Assembly: GCA_013398175.1 (NCBI GenBank) | Contig: VZRZ01003844.1 | Coordinates: 324,731 to 388,730, forward strand | Length of the DNA: 64,000 nucleotides | DNA from: Climacteris rufus | Lineage: Eukaryota; Chordata; Aves; Passeriformes; Climacteridae | Reading direction: 5' to 3' | In this document: in pieces, positions 23,901 to 36,560 of the stretch | Layout: each line of letters opens with the position of its first letter | Position numbering within the stretch: position 1 is the stretch's first letter | Made by a program: the position numbers and the translations under genes | The notes under the pieces: generated by a model | Database searches by the model: none | What the model saw: only the letters and a program-made list of their open reading frames with translations | What the model was told of the DNA's origin: nothing

Positions 23901-23916
23901 ATATATATATATATAT
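23901..23916. repeat. (TA)8 microsatellite
   Basis: Eight AT dinucleotides in a row lie in the probable SLC5A7 3'UTR. The run is short and perfect. Confidence 0.9.
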
Positions 23917-25011
23917 TTTCTATGTAGAGGAAATTAATTTTAGAGATGTTGATTTATTTTTTTCTCCTTACATCGCATTTAAAAATTAACATTGCAACTC
24001 AGTTCCAAACATGCATTGTGACCTGCAGTACTACTGTGCTTGCCAGTATTGAGTGTGCTCTGGGTGGAGGTAAGCAATACCAGAATCTGTACTGAAAACT
24101 CAGAAGCATCAATACAGTAAAGAAATGAAAAGTTCCTGCGAGGTGAGTGAATAAGCCACCACAGAAATTCAGTGTGCTGAGTATCACAAACCAAACACAA
24201 GCCCATTAGTGTTCTTTCCCCCATGAACCACAGAAGAGAGATGAAGAAACAGACTGTATAGAGGAAAGAGGGGAAGAACAGAGCTGCTGCTGAATTATTC
24301 TCCATTTTCAGCCCAAATCCACTAGCCTGAATCCCTTCCAAGGGAAAATACCAAGTCACAGTTTCACTTGCTTATATAGCCAATGCCTTATGCTGCAGTT
24401 CCACATTAAGTTAGAAGATCACATTTCACGGTCACCTGTAGGCCTTCCTAAAAAATTTTCTCTTACCTCAGTTTGGTAATTGCTAGAATTTCACTATGAG
24501 AAGCTGTATAGTGACCAGATGCTGTGAATATAGCAACATTTCAATATTATTTATTTCAAAATGCTCACTTGTGGGAGAAAAAGGAAAGAGGGGGGCATTC
24601 AGGTGGAATAATTTAAGAAATTTTGATTGAAAAATAAATATCCTTTGTAGCCCCTGTTGCCATAAGAATGTAAATGCTTTTAAAATGCTCAAAAAAGAGG
24701 TAAGTGAAAAAATTGTTTGTCCAAAAATATAAAACCAGATGCTTTCAACATTATTAGAATATTTTACACATTTTGTCCTATATAAAGTTTTTTAAATTGG
24801 TGTGATTTTATGCAGTATACCTGCTGAGATGGAACTATGCATTCCCTGCGTGGAAGATGGTTCCAAAAAGGTTTTTCAGTCTGCTCTGCAAAGACTGAAA
24901 GATTACTGCGCTTTCTCACGTAGCACACCATGGAATCACACTTTGTCGCGCAAAGGAGAGAAGTGATTTATTCATCCAGTGACCATAACTCTGCTTTCCA
25001 CCTGGTGATTC

Positions 25012-25026
25012 TGTGTGTGTGTGTGT
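25012..25026. repeat. Short (TG)n microsatellite
   Basis: About seven TG units form a perfect run in the probable SLC5A7 3'UTR. A UG-rich run in the mRNA could bind CELF- or TDP-43-type proteins, but that is only inference from the motif. Confidence 0.85.
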
Positions 25027-25691
25027 CTTGGTGTGAGTTCAACCACTCCTGCCATGTCAGCAGCGCTGGGCTCCATGGTGGATTGGATGACTACAAAAGC
25101 CAAGCGAAATAGCCCCGTGCAAAGTCTGTTTACAGGTTTTATTGCCTTAGTTCAGCTGTCCTGAAATTTGTACAGAACTGTTTATATAACCAAAGGTCAT
25201 ATCTGTGATTGATAGATGTGGAGGGAAAAAAATTGAATTCAACTAAGTTACTTCCACAAGCAAAATGCCAGCAGGACATGATTCTTCAAGTAGATTTTCT
25301 TTTCACAGAGGAATTATCAGACGCTCTTTCTCCGCTTTTGCAATTTGTGGACAGTAGTACAGTGCAGTAAATTGGATCTATAATCAGTGAAGCAAACAGC
25401 TCATTTTCAGACACTGAGGTTATTGTTTCTGAGCTTACAATTTTTAGATAAAATATTCATACCACAATCGTACATTTTACTTTCATATTCTTAATATTTG
25501 TGAATAACATTTATTTGACAGGGTTTTTTACCTCCTTTGCATGAGATGTGTTCATAAAATCAAGGCTGATAACATAGCTGACATGTCAAAAAAGTTATTT
25601 CATCTCTACTTAGCCAAATGGGATGTTATATGTATTATAAACAAACCATACTTTTGTGAACCTGAACTGAATGTAAACATTAAGTGGATCA

Positions 25692-25697
25692 AATAAA
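25692..25697 (+). terminator. SLC5A7: Possible distal poly(A) signal of SLC5A7
   Basis: AATAAA is followed by a T-rich downstream element (about 25708-25722). A 3'UTR of about 3.6 kb would result, near the length I recall for mammals. It competes with the AATAAA at 26064. Confidence 0.4.
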
Positions 25698-26063
25698 GTC
25701 AGATTTAGTCTTTTATTTTCATATAGTACAAGAATTTAGGATTTCAAATAGAAGCATCATAGGAAGAAAACTGTTACTCATTTTTCCTTCTGCCCTTCAA
25801 GTGTATTGGTCAAGTTCCATGTGCAATTAGTAAGTTATTGTAAGTCTGCTATTAATCAGGGCAGTATTTGTGGCTGTAGTTAAAAAAAGAAGTATATTTT
25901 TGTCTGTGTCAGAAATGTTATATTAAGACTATACTTAACAAAGCAGATAGGAAGCATAATATAGATATATATGTTTTAAATTCATTTGTATTGTATTCAA
26001 TAGTGCCCATGCATTTCAGGAAAATACTGTCTGTTTTGGGGTCTGTTTTGTCCATCTATTAAA

Positions 26064-26069
26064 AATAAA
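26064..26069 (+). terminator. SLC5A7: Possible most distal poly(A) signal of SLC5A7
   Basis: AATAAA is followed at once by a T-rich stretch (GTTTATTTTATTATC). Immediately upstream is a T/G-rich segment (TCTGTTTTGGGGTCTGTTTTG). Base composition becomes more GC-rich and repeat-like after about 26100, which makes this a reasonable end for the transcript. Confidence 0.4.
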
Positions 26070-26090
26070 GACGTTTATTTTATTATCACT

Positions 26091-29000
26091 CAGCATCACC
26101 TGAAGTTCTGTCTCACAGGCAGAGTCCCACAGAGATGAGGTGGCCCTGTCAGAGTGGGATCTGGCCCTCACCCAGGGAATCAGCCTGGTACAGCCTGGTA
26201 AAGCCCTATCTCAAAACCTGACTTCCATGTTGGAAACAGAGCTCTCATTTCAGTAATCTCTTCCTCACAAAGTCACAAAGAAGAGGGGAAGCCCCTGAGC
26301 TCCAGGCTAATCTACATCTAGTGGTATTCCCTCCTGCAGACCCCTTGCCAGGGACCTTTACTTGGGGGTGTCGTACTGGGACAGGGGCTGTGAGTTTGAC
26401 AAGGAGCACAAAATGCACTAAAGGAACAGTAACACCCATGCCTGGGGATTGCAGCTGTGATCCACCTCTTGTGTGAGCACACTGGAGCAAGGGTCTGATA
26501 GCCTTTCCCTTTGCAGAAGGACATGAAGTCATCCTGGACATTGAATGTGTTACTATCATTTAGAAATAAAAAAAGTGGCAGATTGAAAACTAAGTCTGTG
26601 CTTTTATAAGAGCTTGATCATCACAGGAAAGATTCAAATGGGTGGCTATCCAAATGCTAATGACAGTGCCAAATAATGACACATGCCAAATACGCAGAGT
26701 ATTTATCCCCCAGATGCTTTGAAAAAAGACATGAACAATACTGTCCGCTCATGGAGAGGGAAAATAAGGCACATTGGTTTGTTTTCCAGGGCACCGAGGT
26801 GTTCTCCCATGGAATAAAGCCCAGTCTGGTGTTTTCAAAGAGTGTCGAATAGTGTACACATTTCCTTGAGGCCGTAACACTCTGTTCTCTTTCGGAATTA
26901 GTAGTTTAATTCCCACCCACACCTTTGAAACATTGAAGACAATAGCTCTGATATCCTGTAACTTGTCTCAAAACAAAAGCAGGTCCATAATCCCACAGAT
27001 TCAAAAAAGCAAGAAAAAGCAACACGTAATGGTGCGGTGATGATTGCTATGGAAGCATTAATGAACTGTTTTGCCACATTACATGATAAGTAACATGCCA
27101 CATGCAGGCCAGCTCTGACCAAAAACACAGCAAAACCCTGCCTAAGAAACACTGCTTAGGGATTTGGGGGCTTTTAACCTTTAGGAAGCATTCCCAGAAA
27201 GAGCATAATTCCCAAGGGAGAGCTTGCACCTGACTGTCTGGAGCACTGACCTTGGCAACCAAGACAAAAGTAGATAAAGAAAAACATTCATCTAGGATGC
27301 AGGGGACATGTTGTGACTGAGAGAGACATATGCTATCTCCACAACTGGTGTTAATAAATAAAAGGTAAAATCAATGTAAATGAGGCTGTAGTTAGATATA
27401 AGGTTACACTAGAGAATAAAGTACTGGAGAGTAGGGGGAAAAAAAAGTACTTCTGTGGATGAAAGAAATGATCAGGTTGGCTATATTCAATTGACTTAGG
27501 AAACACTGTGAGGTCAAAACAAAACAATGAAGTTGTTTGTGGTCTAATGCAGGAAACTAGGGTAATGAGATGGAAAAACTAGAACTGGAAGCAAGATGTG
27601 AAAACCTCTCATGCAGAGTAGAGGAATGATAATAGAATAGCTCTCAAGACAGGAAGGGATTTGAAAAGACCATTTTCTGACGTTATATAGGCCTAAAGAA
27701 TTTAACATGAATGTGGACAAACACACTTATTAATATTTTTAATGAAAGAAATCCTACTTCAAACTGTATGAAATCTGACAGAAACTGTGAAAGAAAGACT
27801 CTTGCAGTACCCAAAAGTTAATCGTTTTAGTCCACTGAGTAACAGATTTCTTCCTCAAACAGTCAAAGCACAGAAAAACCGGGATGGTATTTCAACTTTG
27901 CCTGTGGTCCATAAACAGACGATTGAAAAATATCTGGTGGTAGAAAATCACCTTGTAATGGAAGCTAAGAGTGATTAGATTATATTTATATACAAAGAGC
28001 AATGACAGGAGATATTTAAGACAGAAACATATTAATTAAGAGACAATATTAATTATTAGAAATATGTTCATTAAAAGATATATGAGTATACAATACCATA
28101 AAGTAGATTTGCAGTGGGAATTGTCATTACTCAATTTCTGAAATAATTGGACTATTGTAGACAAAAAGCAGAAGTAATGCTAAAATAGATCCTGTGGATG
28201 AAACAGGAATGATGGTCAGGTCCTGCATGTCGCAGACCTACTTCTGATGTTGCTCTTGGTCCTACCATGCATCATCCTAGGAGTTTAAGCACAATTGAAA
28301 TAAGTTTGAGTGGCATCCTTCAATGTATAATGGCACTTAGCCACTTAATTCTCCCAAGTAAGAGTTTTCCACGGTTATGACTGAAGCACTAAAATTCACC
28401 TACTTATTTCAAAATGGAAAAGGTCATTTTTTTTTTGCCGAGCTAATGAATTTCATTGCAAGCAAAAGCAATTGAATATATCCTGCCAATTTACTAATGG
28501 AATATAATTATTATCTATGTAATAATAAGAGATTAGAATGCTGAACTGCACTTTGTGCTATTCAGCAGTTCACATCCATCAAAATATTGGATACAATTTT
28601 CAAAAGAGCTTAAAAGGAAAGGTGCTCCCAAAACCTATGTGTCACTGAGGGCAAGCCATTCAAGGAATGGGGCAGGTCCAGTTATGTGCATACTTGTGGT
28701 TTCAGCATGATTTGGTTAAACACAGAATATCTTAGATCAATGCTGTTTTGACAACAGAGATTCCCCCTTTATGTTACTCCGCTAACCACTTCAGAGCCAT
28801 GGCTGTGTAAGGCTTGTCCTGTGAGGTTGGGCAGGAGCATGGCCATGGTGAGAGGAATGAACAGGTGCCTGCTGCCCACAGACTCCAGGTCTTGGCTCTG
28901 CCTCTCTGTCCCTTGGCACTTGCATTGTTCTGGTCTGTGGTGAAGCATAGAGAGTAAGTCTGTTCTCAGCACCACATGAGTTGTCTGGGGATGAACTTGC

Positions 29001-32000
29001 ATATAGCCTACCAGCAGTCAGTTAAGAATGGGAGAGAGACAACTTTAAAAACCACATCATCCCACAGAATCACACACAAAAAAAACCAGTCAGTGAAGTT
29101 CTGAATTTCTGTTATAGTGATCAGTTCCACTTTACTTGTGGAACTGCTCAGTATAACATGCAATTTCTCCTTTAACAATGTTAAGTTTTCCTTCTTTCAC
29201 TTTCCTATATACCAGCACCTTTGAAATCCAGAATATCTTAATTTGACTTCCTCCACTGTGTGTTTTTCCCACTCCAGTAATGATCAACAGCTATTTTTGC
29301 CATCACACAAAGTGCAAGCCTTGTTGCTCAGCTTGTAAGAGGAATATAAGTAGTTAGCAATAAAAAAAGATTTCTAGCCTCTACAGTTTGTTTCGTACCC
29401 ACAAAGATGAGGTAGAAGAAATATGACAGAGAAGTTAACTGAGTACCAGAAGTAATACAGTTTCTCAGAGCTTCTAAACCAGAGAGCTATGTAAAAATTA
29501 TTATTGTGTGTGGCTGTAAGAAAATATTATGATCCAGCAAAGCAATGAACTAATAACTTCTTCTGCTTCATTCTTGTTTCCTGCCCAACAGGAAAAGTGA
29601 TATTTGAAGGCATGATGTTCTTTTGTATCATTATCTGTTCTGCTGGATATTGTTAGATGTACATTTTAATTATTATACACTTAAAACCATATACTAATTG
29701 TAGATTAGTGTTAAACTTCAGTAACTAAATGTAAGACAGCCAACCTAAAAAGGACAACTCTATTCCTTAAGTTTTAAGGTAGGCTATTAAAATTAATTAT
29801 TTCATCTGTATAAAACTATACAGAACACCAAGTTCTGGTTTATGAAAACAGGAAAGAAAAATAACTATGGTTCCTAGTTCAGATGGGAGATTGTTTTACT
29901 CCAAATAATGCCGAGACAACTGACAATAAAAATACGCATGTCTGGGAAGTCATCTACAGCCCCTGAATTGTAGCTGTGAGATGGTAATCATACCTTCCTG
30001 GTATCACACATGGGAACATGCTGTCGAGCAGGATCAGCTGTGTGGAGGCAGGAAGTGTAGAAAAACTGATCACAGGAGACAAAGAAAGAAAGGTTTGGAC
30101 TCAATGAGTTAAACTTGTAGTCATCCAGAGATGTTGTAGTGGTTACTGCCAAAGACTGACTGGTATTCTACTGTGTAAGTTAATATGATTTTACATGGTG
30201 TCTGATATTAGTGTACACACTCATTACAGCAGCTATCCATGTAAGGTGTCCATGTTGAGCAACAAGCACCCTTACCCAATTTTAGAACTGAAAAACAAAT
30301 TTTTGTTTTCCATCAGTTTAAAATCCAGTTTTCTGCTTCTGGTGAAGTCTCCTCAAGGATTTCACTTAATCAAAACTGCTTATAATGTAACGGAAATGTC
30401 ATTTTAGTAGCATAACATAATATTTGAATAAAAAAATAAACAAGTTATATTTTCATAAGGAGCTTATTTCCCTGCTAAAAAAGGAAAGATAAAGCCTTCA
30501 TTCCTGAACAGGACCTCTCACAGGATTTCAATGCTAACATATTAAGGGGACCTCATTTTTAAAAAGAGTTGAATGTTTGATCCATGAATACTAAATCAGC
30601 TTAAACTACTTCAAAGCAGAAATACAAACTTAAGAAAACCTCGGTTGTACAAACAGTTCAGCCCTATGACTGATGAACAGATTACGATATATGTTTAGCT
30701 TATCTTGCATGAATGCTTGCATCAAAATTTGAGATACTTGGCACTGCCTTGTTATAACTAATTTTCATTCACAAGCAGTTTCTATTCTGATGTACTATGA
30801 GAAAAACACATGCACCAATGGCAAGGCAAAACCAGAAACGAGTTGTCTTGTAGCCTAAAAGGCCTGAAAAGGTCTGAAAGGCTTTGTCTGAGGGATTTCT
30901 GATGTCATTCCCTTTTACGTAACCTAGTAAAGCATTTACAGCTGGATTGCTCATCCATTTCCCTCTCAACATCTCCTGTAGATTTATGTTGCTTTCCAAC
31001 AACCTAAGGAATACTGAAAAGGTTTTTAATGAGACTACAGAAACTGTCAGTAAAAAGATTTATTTAACAACATGTTTCTAATTTAACAATAAGGACATAA
31101 AAATGCAGAGGTCTCACAGCAATTACAGTATCTACAGTTATGAGAAGAAATGCCAGAAAAAATAGGCCTTTAACAATGTGACACTGAAAAGCAATACCAG
31201 GACAATACAGAGCATTTCCATTTCTCAGTTTAGTAATGAATGCTAATGGTCCTGTCTCTGCTGTCACTATATGCCAGAATAGCCCTGGAAACAGTGGGGT
31301 GCAATTAAAGAGCTGCAAAGTATAAATATTCAAAAGTAAAAAGTCATATTACTAATAGATTCTTGTTAATCACACAGTGAGACATTATGACAGATGTTAT
31401 CAGGGTGGAAATTCTTGTTTACTAACCCATTTGAAATGCATGTTCTGGGATGGTTTTCAGTCACACAGAACACTGTAGGGTAAAAAAGGCCTGTACCAAG
31501 ACAAAACAAAAAATATGGTGCTTTACTAAACAATACATGTAAGGAGACAAAACAAGCTGGGAATAATGATAGCCACTAATAACAAGGTAACTTTTATTTA
31601 TAAATCAAGGCACTTCCAACAAATGAGGATGGGTATAGATACATTAGGTGTGTTTGTCCTGCATCTCATCTCACCTATGCTATAGCCAGCAAAGGCCTGT
31701 GTACAAATATTTTGTATGCAGAGTTACTAAACTTCTAGATAAGTAGCAAAGCTTTGTAATTAACAATCATTAAGTCATCAAAAAATTACTTTTCTAAATG
31801 CAGGCCCACCACATCATATATATGCAGCTGAAAGTGAGGGTCTGTGACAAGGAGGACAAGAATAGGACTCACATAGGTGGTATCTTTTGGATTTCACTGG
31901 AAGATGCATTAGAAAGGGCAGAAGAAGGCCTTGGAAATGCATGACATCTTCAGAGTCTCCATACTATTTCTGTCCCAACTCTTTCTTCCCAAGCTGTCAC

Positions 32001-34824
32001 TAAGGGCATGAGGTAATGAAAAGGTTTGGGTCAGATACATTTATTTGTTCTACCATAAAAAAGATTTACACCAGACTATTCTTCTGCTTTTGTCTTATTT
32101 CTCCTTATGTAATCTCTCCTTATGAATTTATGTTGGTTTTTACAATTATTGGCAAAGGTCAAATGGCTGCAGTTTCATTGTACTGAAGAAAAACACAAAT
32201 ACATAGGGAGACAGTCCCTGTTCTAGAGAGTTACTCCCATACAGGCAAATAAGAGATTATAAGTGAAGCTACAAAGGATTAAATGGCAGGACAAGGGCAA
32301 TCATTCATACAAAATAGCTAGGCACACAAGTTCTGAGGTTCAGTTAATATTTTTAATATTAAAATTAAAATAATAAATGCCTAATTAGGCTTCATGCCTC
32401 TTAAGTGTCCTGTCTTATAACCAAACACAAGTAGCTGGACCAGCAAGGGAATGTCATTGTAGTATCAGGGAACTGGAAGGGTGGCAGATCCATGCAAAAT
32501 GTCTTCTTGGGTGTCTCAGACCATCTTGGTCACTTTTGCAGAATGGGTGCTTGCTGTTCCTGTTCTAGTTCAGCTGGGCAAGCAGCCAGAGAGGAGCAGA
32601 TGAAGGTAGGGTGTCCTCCTGTCTCTCACATGTTGCCTGGACAGAAGTCACTGCACCTCAAGTCGTTGCACCTCTCTGCTTTTGCTTTTCCTCAGCTGGT
32701 GTATTTTATTTTGCTTTAAGATCTCTAAGGCAACGTCTTTTCCTATGTGTCTACAATGTGCCCAGGAAGGCCTAAAGTTGTCTAGAATACCTACATACTG
32801 TTAATGATATAAATAATGATAGAAATAGTAAATACATCCCTAGCTTTTGGCTTCAACAGCCATTTCTCCAGTACAATATTATTAGCTAAATTAATTCAAA
32901 AGCTGGCTGTTCTTTAACTCTAATTTGTTCTGAGTAATGTCTGGCAGGTTTTCTATGACCTTGTGCATGCAATGTGGTGTTAACAATTTGACATGCAGAA
33001 CTATTTCCTGGAGTAGAGGATTTATAAAACTGTCCTGTTGCTGTGCAAAGACTCCCTCTTCCAGTCAAACACTGTATTTGGCACAGTATTTATTGCTAAA
33101 TTAGCAATTGCTAATTGGTTACGATAATATTATTGTTTAAAGAGGCATTTCATTTAATGAGCTGCCTATCCATTTCCAACATTTGTGTAGTTGATAGGAA
33201 AATTAGAAACACCTTAGAGGCTTATAAATTCAGTGCTCTGTCTCAATGCCTGAAATGATCCACTCTTTAATGAAATGTGAATCCTGAAGTATTAGGAGGT
33301 AATGAACTTTGTGGTTGTTCATTTCTCCAGCCTGTTTTTAAGGTCTGCACTACTGCTTTTATAATGTATTTGTGCGTTTATTATCTAAGACTCAGAGTTT
33401 TACTGTGTAGACCAAACCTAGTAGATATTTGAGTTCCATTGCTGGCACTTTCAGAATAAACAGCTGTCTGCTCTTTCAAACACTGAAATATCCCTTTGAA
33501 GCCAATTATTAAAGAAATCCTGGAGTAATAGCACATGTCCTAGCCAACCTGTCAAATACATGCTGCTGCTATCACGTATTTATACTAATCCTGTGTTAGA
33601 AAACAAACATTTCTTGGATTTCATAGCACATAACTTCAATAGTAAATAGATTTTTCATCTCTATGTAAGTAATTTTCTGAAGGGCTTTAAATTATAAACT
33701 CTTTAAACCAGGACTTATGTTTATGCTTGTCTCCTGTTCTTGGCCAAATATTTTTAAAATACCCCAAACCCTCAACACAATACAATTTTTTGCATGATTC
33801 ACAGATAAGTTTTCTAACTAGCTAAGATTGAAAGTCTCCTCTTGGTAGACTTTGCTGGAGTTTTGCAAATGGATGGCAATATAATACCTAAAACACTGAA
33901 GTAATTTAAAGAGAAGTACAGAGAGAGTGATAAAATAACTGTATACATACATGTAACTTTGCAAGTACATATACAGGGAAAGGACTTCATTAGAACAATT
34001 AGAACTTATATATATCTATAAAGTCATGTTTAAAAGACCTGAAACTTGGAATTGAATACAATGACTTGTTAATAACAAAACAAAAATATTTCATTCACAG
34101 TCCTTTCGTGCCATCCATTTCTTGTAGATTGTTAAAATGATCTAAAGAGCAATAAGTGTAATTGAAACTTCAGAGGGACCTTCATAACAACTGTCTTGAA
34201 TTCCATAGTAAATCTACTGTGTTCAAATACACACAGAATTAAAACATTTTATTTTATTGTTGCAGTATACTCTTCCTCCAAAATGATGTGAATAATACAC
34301 AGCTATTCTTTTTAAAGCAAAATCTCTCAGATGAAAAGCTTAGAGTGAAACCTCCCAATGAGTAATTATTTGTCTTCATTCTCCAAAACCCAACTGAAGA
34401 AGAAATACTTTGCAAGTCAGTCATTTTGTGCAGACACCGAAGTGAAATCCAGAGGTAGAATGAAGTGTAAATCACAACCATCAATTCTGATCTTGTTGCA
34501 GTCAAAGCCCCCAGTGCAAGGTCTTTACAGGGGAAATGAAAACCTTTAGATGCTGAAGGTCTTGCTTCCTATAAATAAAATTCCCAGATGCATATTGGTC
34601 TCTTTCTACTGTTACTTTTAATGACAGCACCGGCAGTCCATGAAGGATTTTGAACTATAGTTTCTGCAGTGCTCTTGTCTGACCATACTAATATTGAGCA
34701 GCTCTGCCTGACCCTAGCATCTCAGGCAGCAAGGTCAAAGTTAAGCTTGTTTCTGCAAAACAATTTCAAAATAATTCTGAGCAAAACAGTGGCCATTGAA
34801 ATGGCCACTGAAGTAAGGAGGGGT
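26091..34824. other. Intergenic DNA downstream of SLC5A7, 8.7 kb
   Basis: I find no gene, RNA gene or confident transposon here. The segment 26100-26560 is more GC-rich than its surroundings but shows no recognisable family. Open frames of 60-104 codons are scattered on both strands without splice sites or known protein similarity. The palindromic TAAT-rich block near 33.1 kb is listed separately. Confidence 0.7.
33092..33116. promoter_or_regulatory. Interlocking palindrome of ATTGCTAA motifs (homeodomain-like cores)
   Basis: The octamer ATTGCTAA occurs three times in alternating orientation: + at 33092-33099, minus at 33101-33108, and + at 33107-33114. The last two form a perfect 18-base palindrome, AATTAGCAATTGCTAATT (33099-33116). 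The first two form an odd palindrome, 33093-33107. TAATT cores suit homeodomain dimers, and CAATTG fits the E-box pattern CANNTG. LIM-homeodomain complexes (ISL1 with LHX3 or LHX8) are known to drive cholinergic genes including SLC5A7, but linking this site to them is speculation. Confidence 0.3.
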
Positions 34825-36049
34825 GTCAGCAGAACAGCTACCTGTGACTTGCACAGGAAAACTTTGGCCTGCTTATGATGCTGAGAGAGTCCTTGTCTTG
34901 AGATGCAGTCCAGGAAGGCTGGACATTCTTCAAGAAGACAATCTTAGGCACACAGGAGAAGCCCATCCCCATATGCCAGAAGATGAGCCAGAGGGAAAAA
35001 ATACCAGCCTGATTGAACAGAGAGCTTTGGCTGGAACTCAGAAAAAAAGAAAATTTATGACCTTTGGAAGAAGTAGCAGACAACTCAAGGTGACTGCAAG
35101 AATGGCATGAAGTTGTGCAGGCAGAAAATTAAAAGGGCCAAAGCCCAACTAGAACTTAGTCTGGCTACTGCCATAAAAGACAATAAAAAAGTGTGTCACA
35201 CTTTTGTCAACAAAAAAATGAGGACTAAGGAAAATCTTCATCCCTTGTCAGATGTGGAGGGAACCATAATGACAAAGGATGAGGAAAAGGATGAGGTGCA
35301 TAATGCCTTCATTGCCTCAGTCTTTCATAGTTGTCCAAGTACCCAGCCCCCTGATGGAACAAAGTGATGGAGAGCAGAATGAAGCCCCCATAATTCAAGA
35401 GGAAATGGTCAGAGACCTGCTACACCACTTAGACACACACAAGTCTATGGGGCCAAGTGGGATCCACACATGGAAGCTGATGGAAATGTTCACCAAGCCA
35501 CTTTCCATCATTTATGAGCAGTCCTGGCTAACCAGAAAGGTCTCAGGTATCTGGAAGTTGGCAAATATATTGTCCATTTACCAGAAGGGCTGGAAGGAGG
35601 ACCTGACCTCAGTGCCAAGGAAGGTCATGGAGCAGATCACCTTGAATGCTGCTGTGCAGCATGTACAGGACAGCCAGGGGATCAGGCCCAGCCAGCACAA
35701 ACATGGGTTTGTGAAAGGCAGGTCCTGCTTGATCAACCTGATTTCCTTCTGTGACAAGGTGACCTGCTTAGTAATGCTCTCAGCTGGGGCAGAGTGGCTG
35801 GAATGCTGCCTGGCAGAAAAGGACCTGAAGGTGCTGGTGACAGCAACTGAACATGAGCTACACCTGGCCTGTATGAGAGATAGGGTGGCCAGCAGAACCA
35901 GGGCGGTGATTGTCCGCTTGTACTCAGCATTGACGAGGCCACACCTTGAATCCTGTATTCCATTTTTGGTCCCTCACTATGAGAAAGACATTGAGGTGCT
36001 GGAGTGTGTCCAGAGCAGGGAAATGGAGCTGGTGAAGGGTCTGGAGCAC
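34825..36049 (+). mobile_element. CR1 LINE, sense, ORF2 part, upstream of LTR insertion
   Basis: Several frames read as CR1 ORF2. Near 35107-35367 is the segment before the RT with 'KIKRAKAQLELSLATAIKDNKK'-type text (shortened here to its first part). Near 35400-35750 is the start of RT with HKSMGPSGIHTW, then a KGRSCLINLISFCDK block. At about 35770-35785 the copy jumps to the C-terminal region (EWLECCLAEKDLKVLV, then LYSALTRPHLESC). The central catalytic part of RT is therefore deleted. The copy stops at 36049 inside the 'ggtctggagcac' block and resumes at 36561, after the LTR. It is 5' truncated, frameshifted and inactive. Confidence 0.9.
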
Positions 36050-36560
36050 TGATTTTGAGGGATTTTTTTACTTTTTCTACTTTTCCATGTAAGAACTCCT
36101 GTAATTTTTCATTATAGTTGTTTAGTGTTTTGTAGGCAGTAGGATCCTATACCCCAGACATAATAGAACACCTTATCACCTTAGTATCCCTGAGAACAGA
36201 ACATTCCATTGTCCTATGATGATTGTAATACAAAAGTTATAGAGGATAGTAATAATCCAATGGAAATTTAACACATACAAGCATCCCATTAACTTTTTTC
36301 TAATTGGGAGGCTTTCATCAACTATGTTAATTTGCAAAACCTGTGATAACTACCAGACAGACTGCTGTGCAGTCAGAGAGTTTCTTTACAACATCTTGGC
36401 ACCTTTCTGACTCACTCAGGGCCTTGTATCGGTCCACGGGGGGCCCCTCCCCTGCCTTTGCTATTTGTTCTTGGACATCCACTGAAATAAAGGTATTTGC
36501 TTTCCCCTTCCCTCTTAACTTGGTTCCAGCCTCTGTTTTTTAGCCTGCTTTTAGGGATCA
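36050..36560 (+). mobile_element. Solo LTR (endogenous retrovirus remnant) inserted into CR1
   Basis: This 511-base insert starts with TG and ends with CA, with short inverted termini (TGAT...ATCA). It is flanked by the direct repeat GCAC (36046-36049 and 36561-36564), which reads as a 4-base target duplication. CR1 text is continuous across the insert once it is removed. An AATAAA at 36486-36491, about 70 bases from the 3' edge, suits an LTR poly(A) signal and gives + orientation. There is no gag, pol or env sequence, so it is a solo LTR left by recombination. The family is not recognised. A 4-base duplication with TG/CA ends is compatible with a gammaretrovirus-like (ERV1) origin. Confidence 0.75.

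Larger units (their letters stand above)
22132..26090 (+). other. SLC5A7: SLC5A7 3' untranslated region (probable extent)
   Basis: No splice acceptor or further coding exon of this gene is expected after the stop. AT-rich sequence follows, with AATAAA signals at 22225-22230, 25692-25697 and 26064-26069. A long 3'UTR of 3-4 kb would agree with what I recall for the mammalian mRNA. ATTTA motifs occur, for example near 24549 and 25507, and may affect stability. A GT run lies at 25012-25026 and a TA run at 23901-23916. No transposon was recognised in this segment, which fits transcribed, constrained DNA. The 3' end is inferred. Confidence 0.5.

Noticed and set aside
23979..24359. 126-codon minus-strand open frame
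   Set aside because: It lies antisense inside the probable SLC5A7 3'UTR and has no recognisable domain or splice context.
35279..36052. 257-codon + strand open frame
   Set aside because: It is a fusion of two CR1 ORF2 segments created by an internal deletion, not a host gene.
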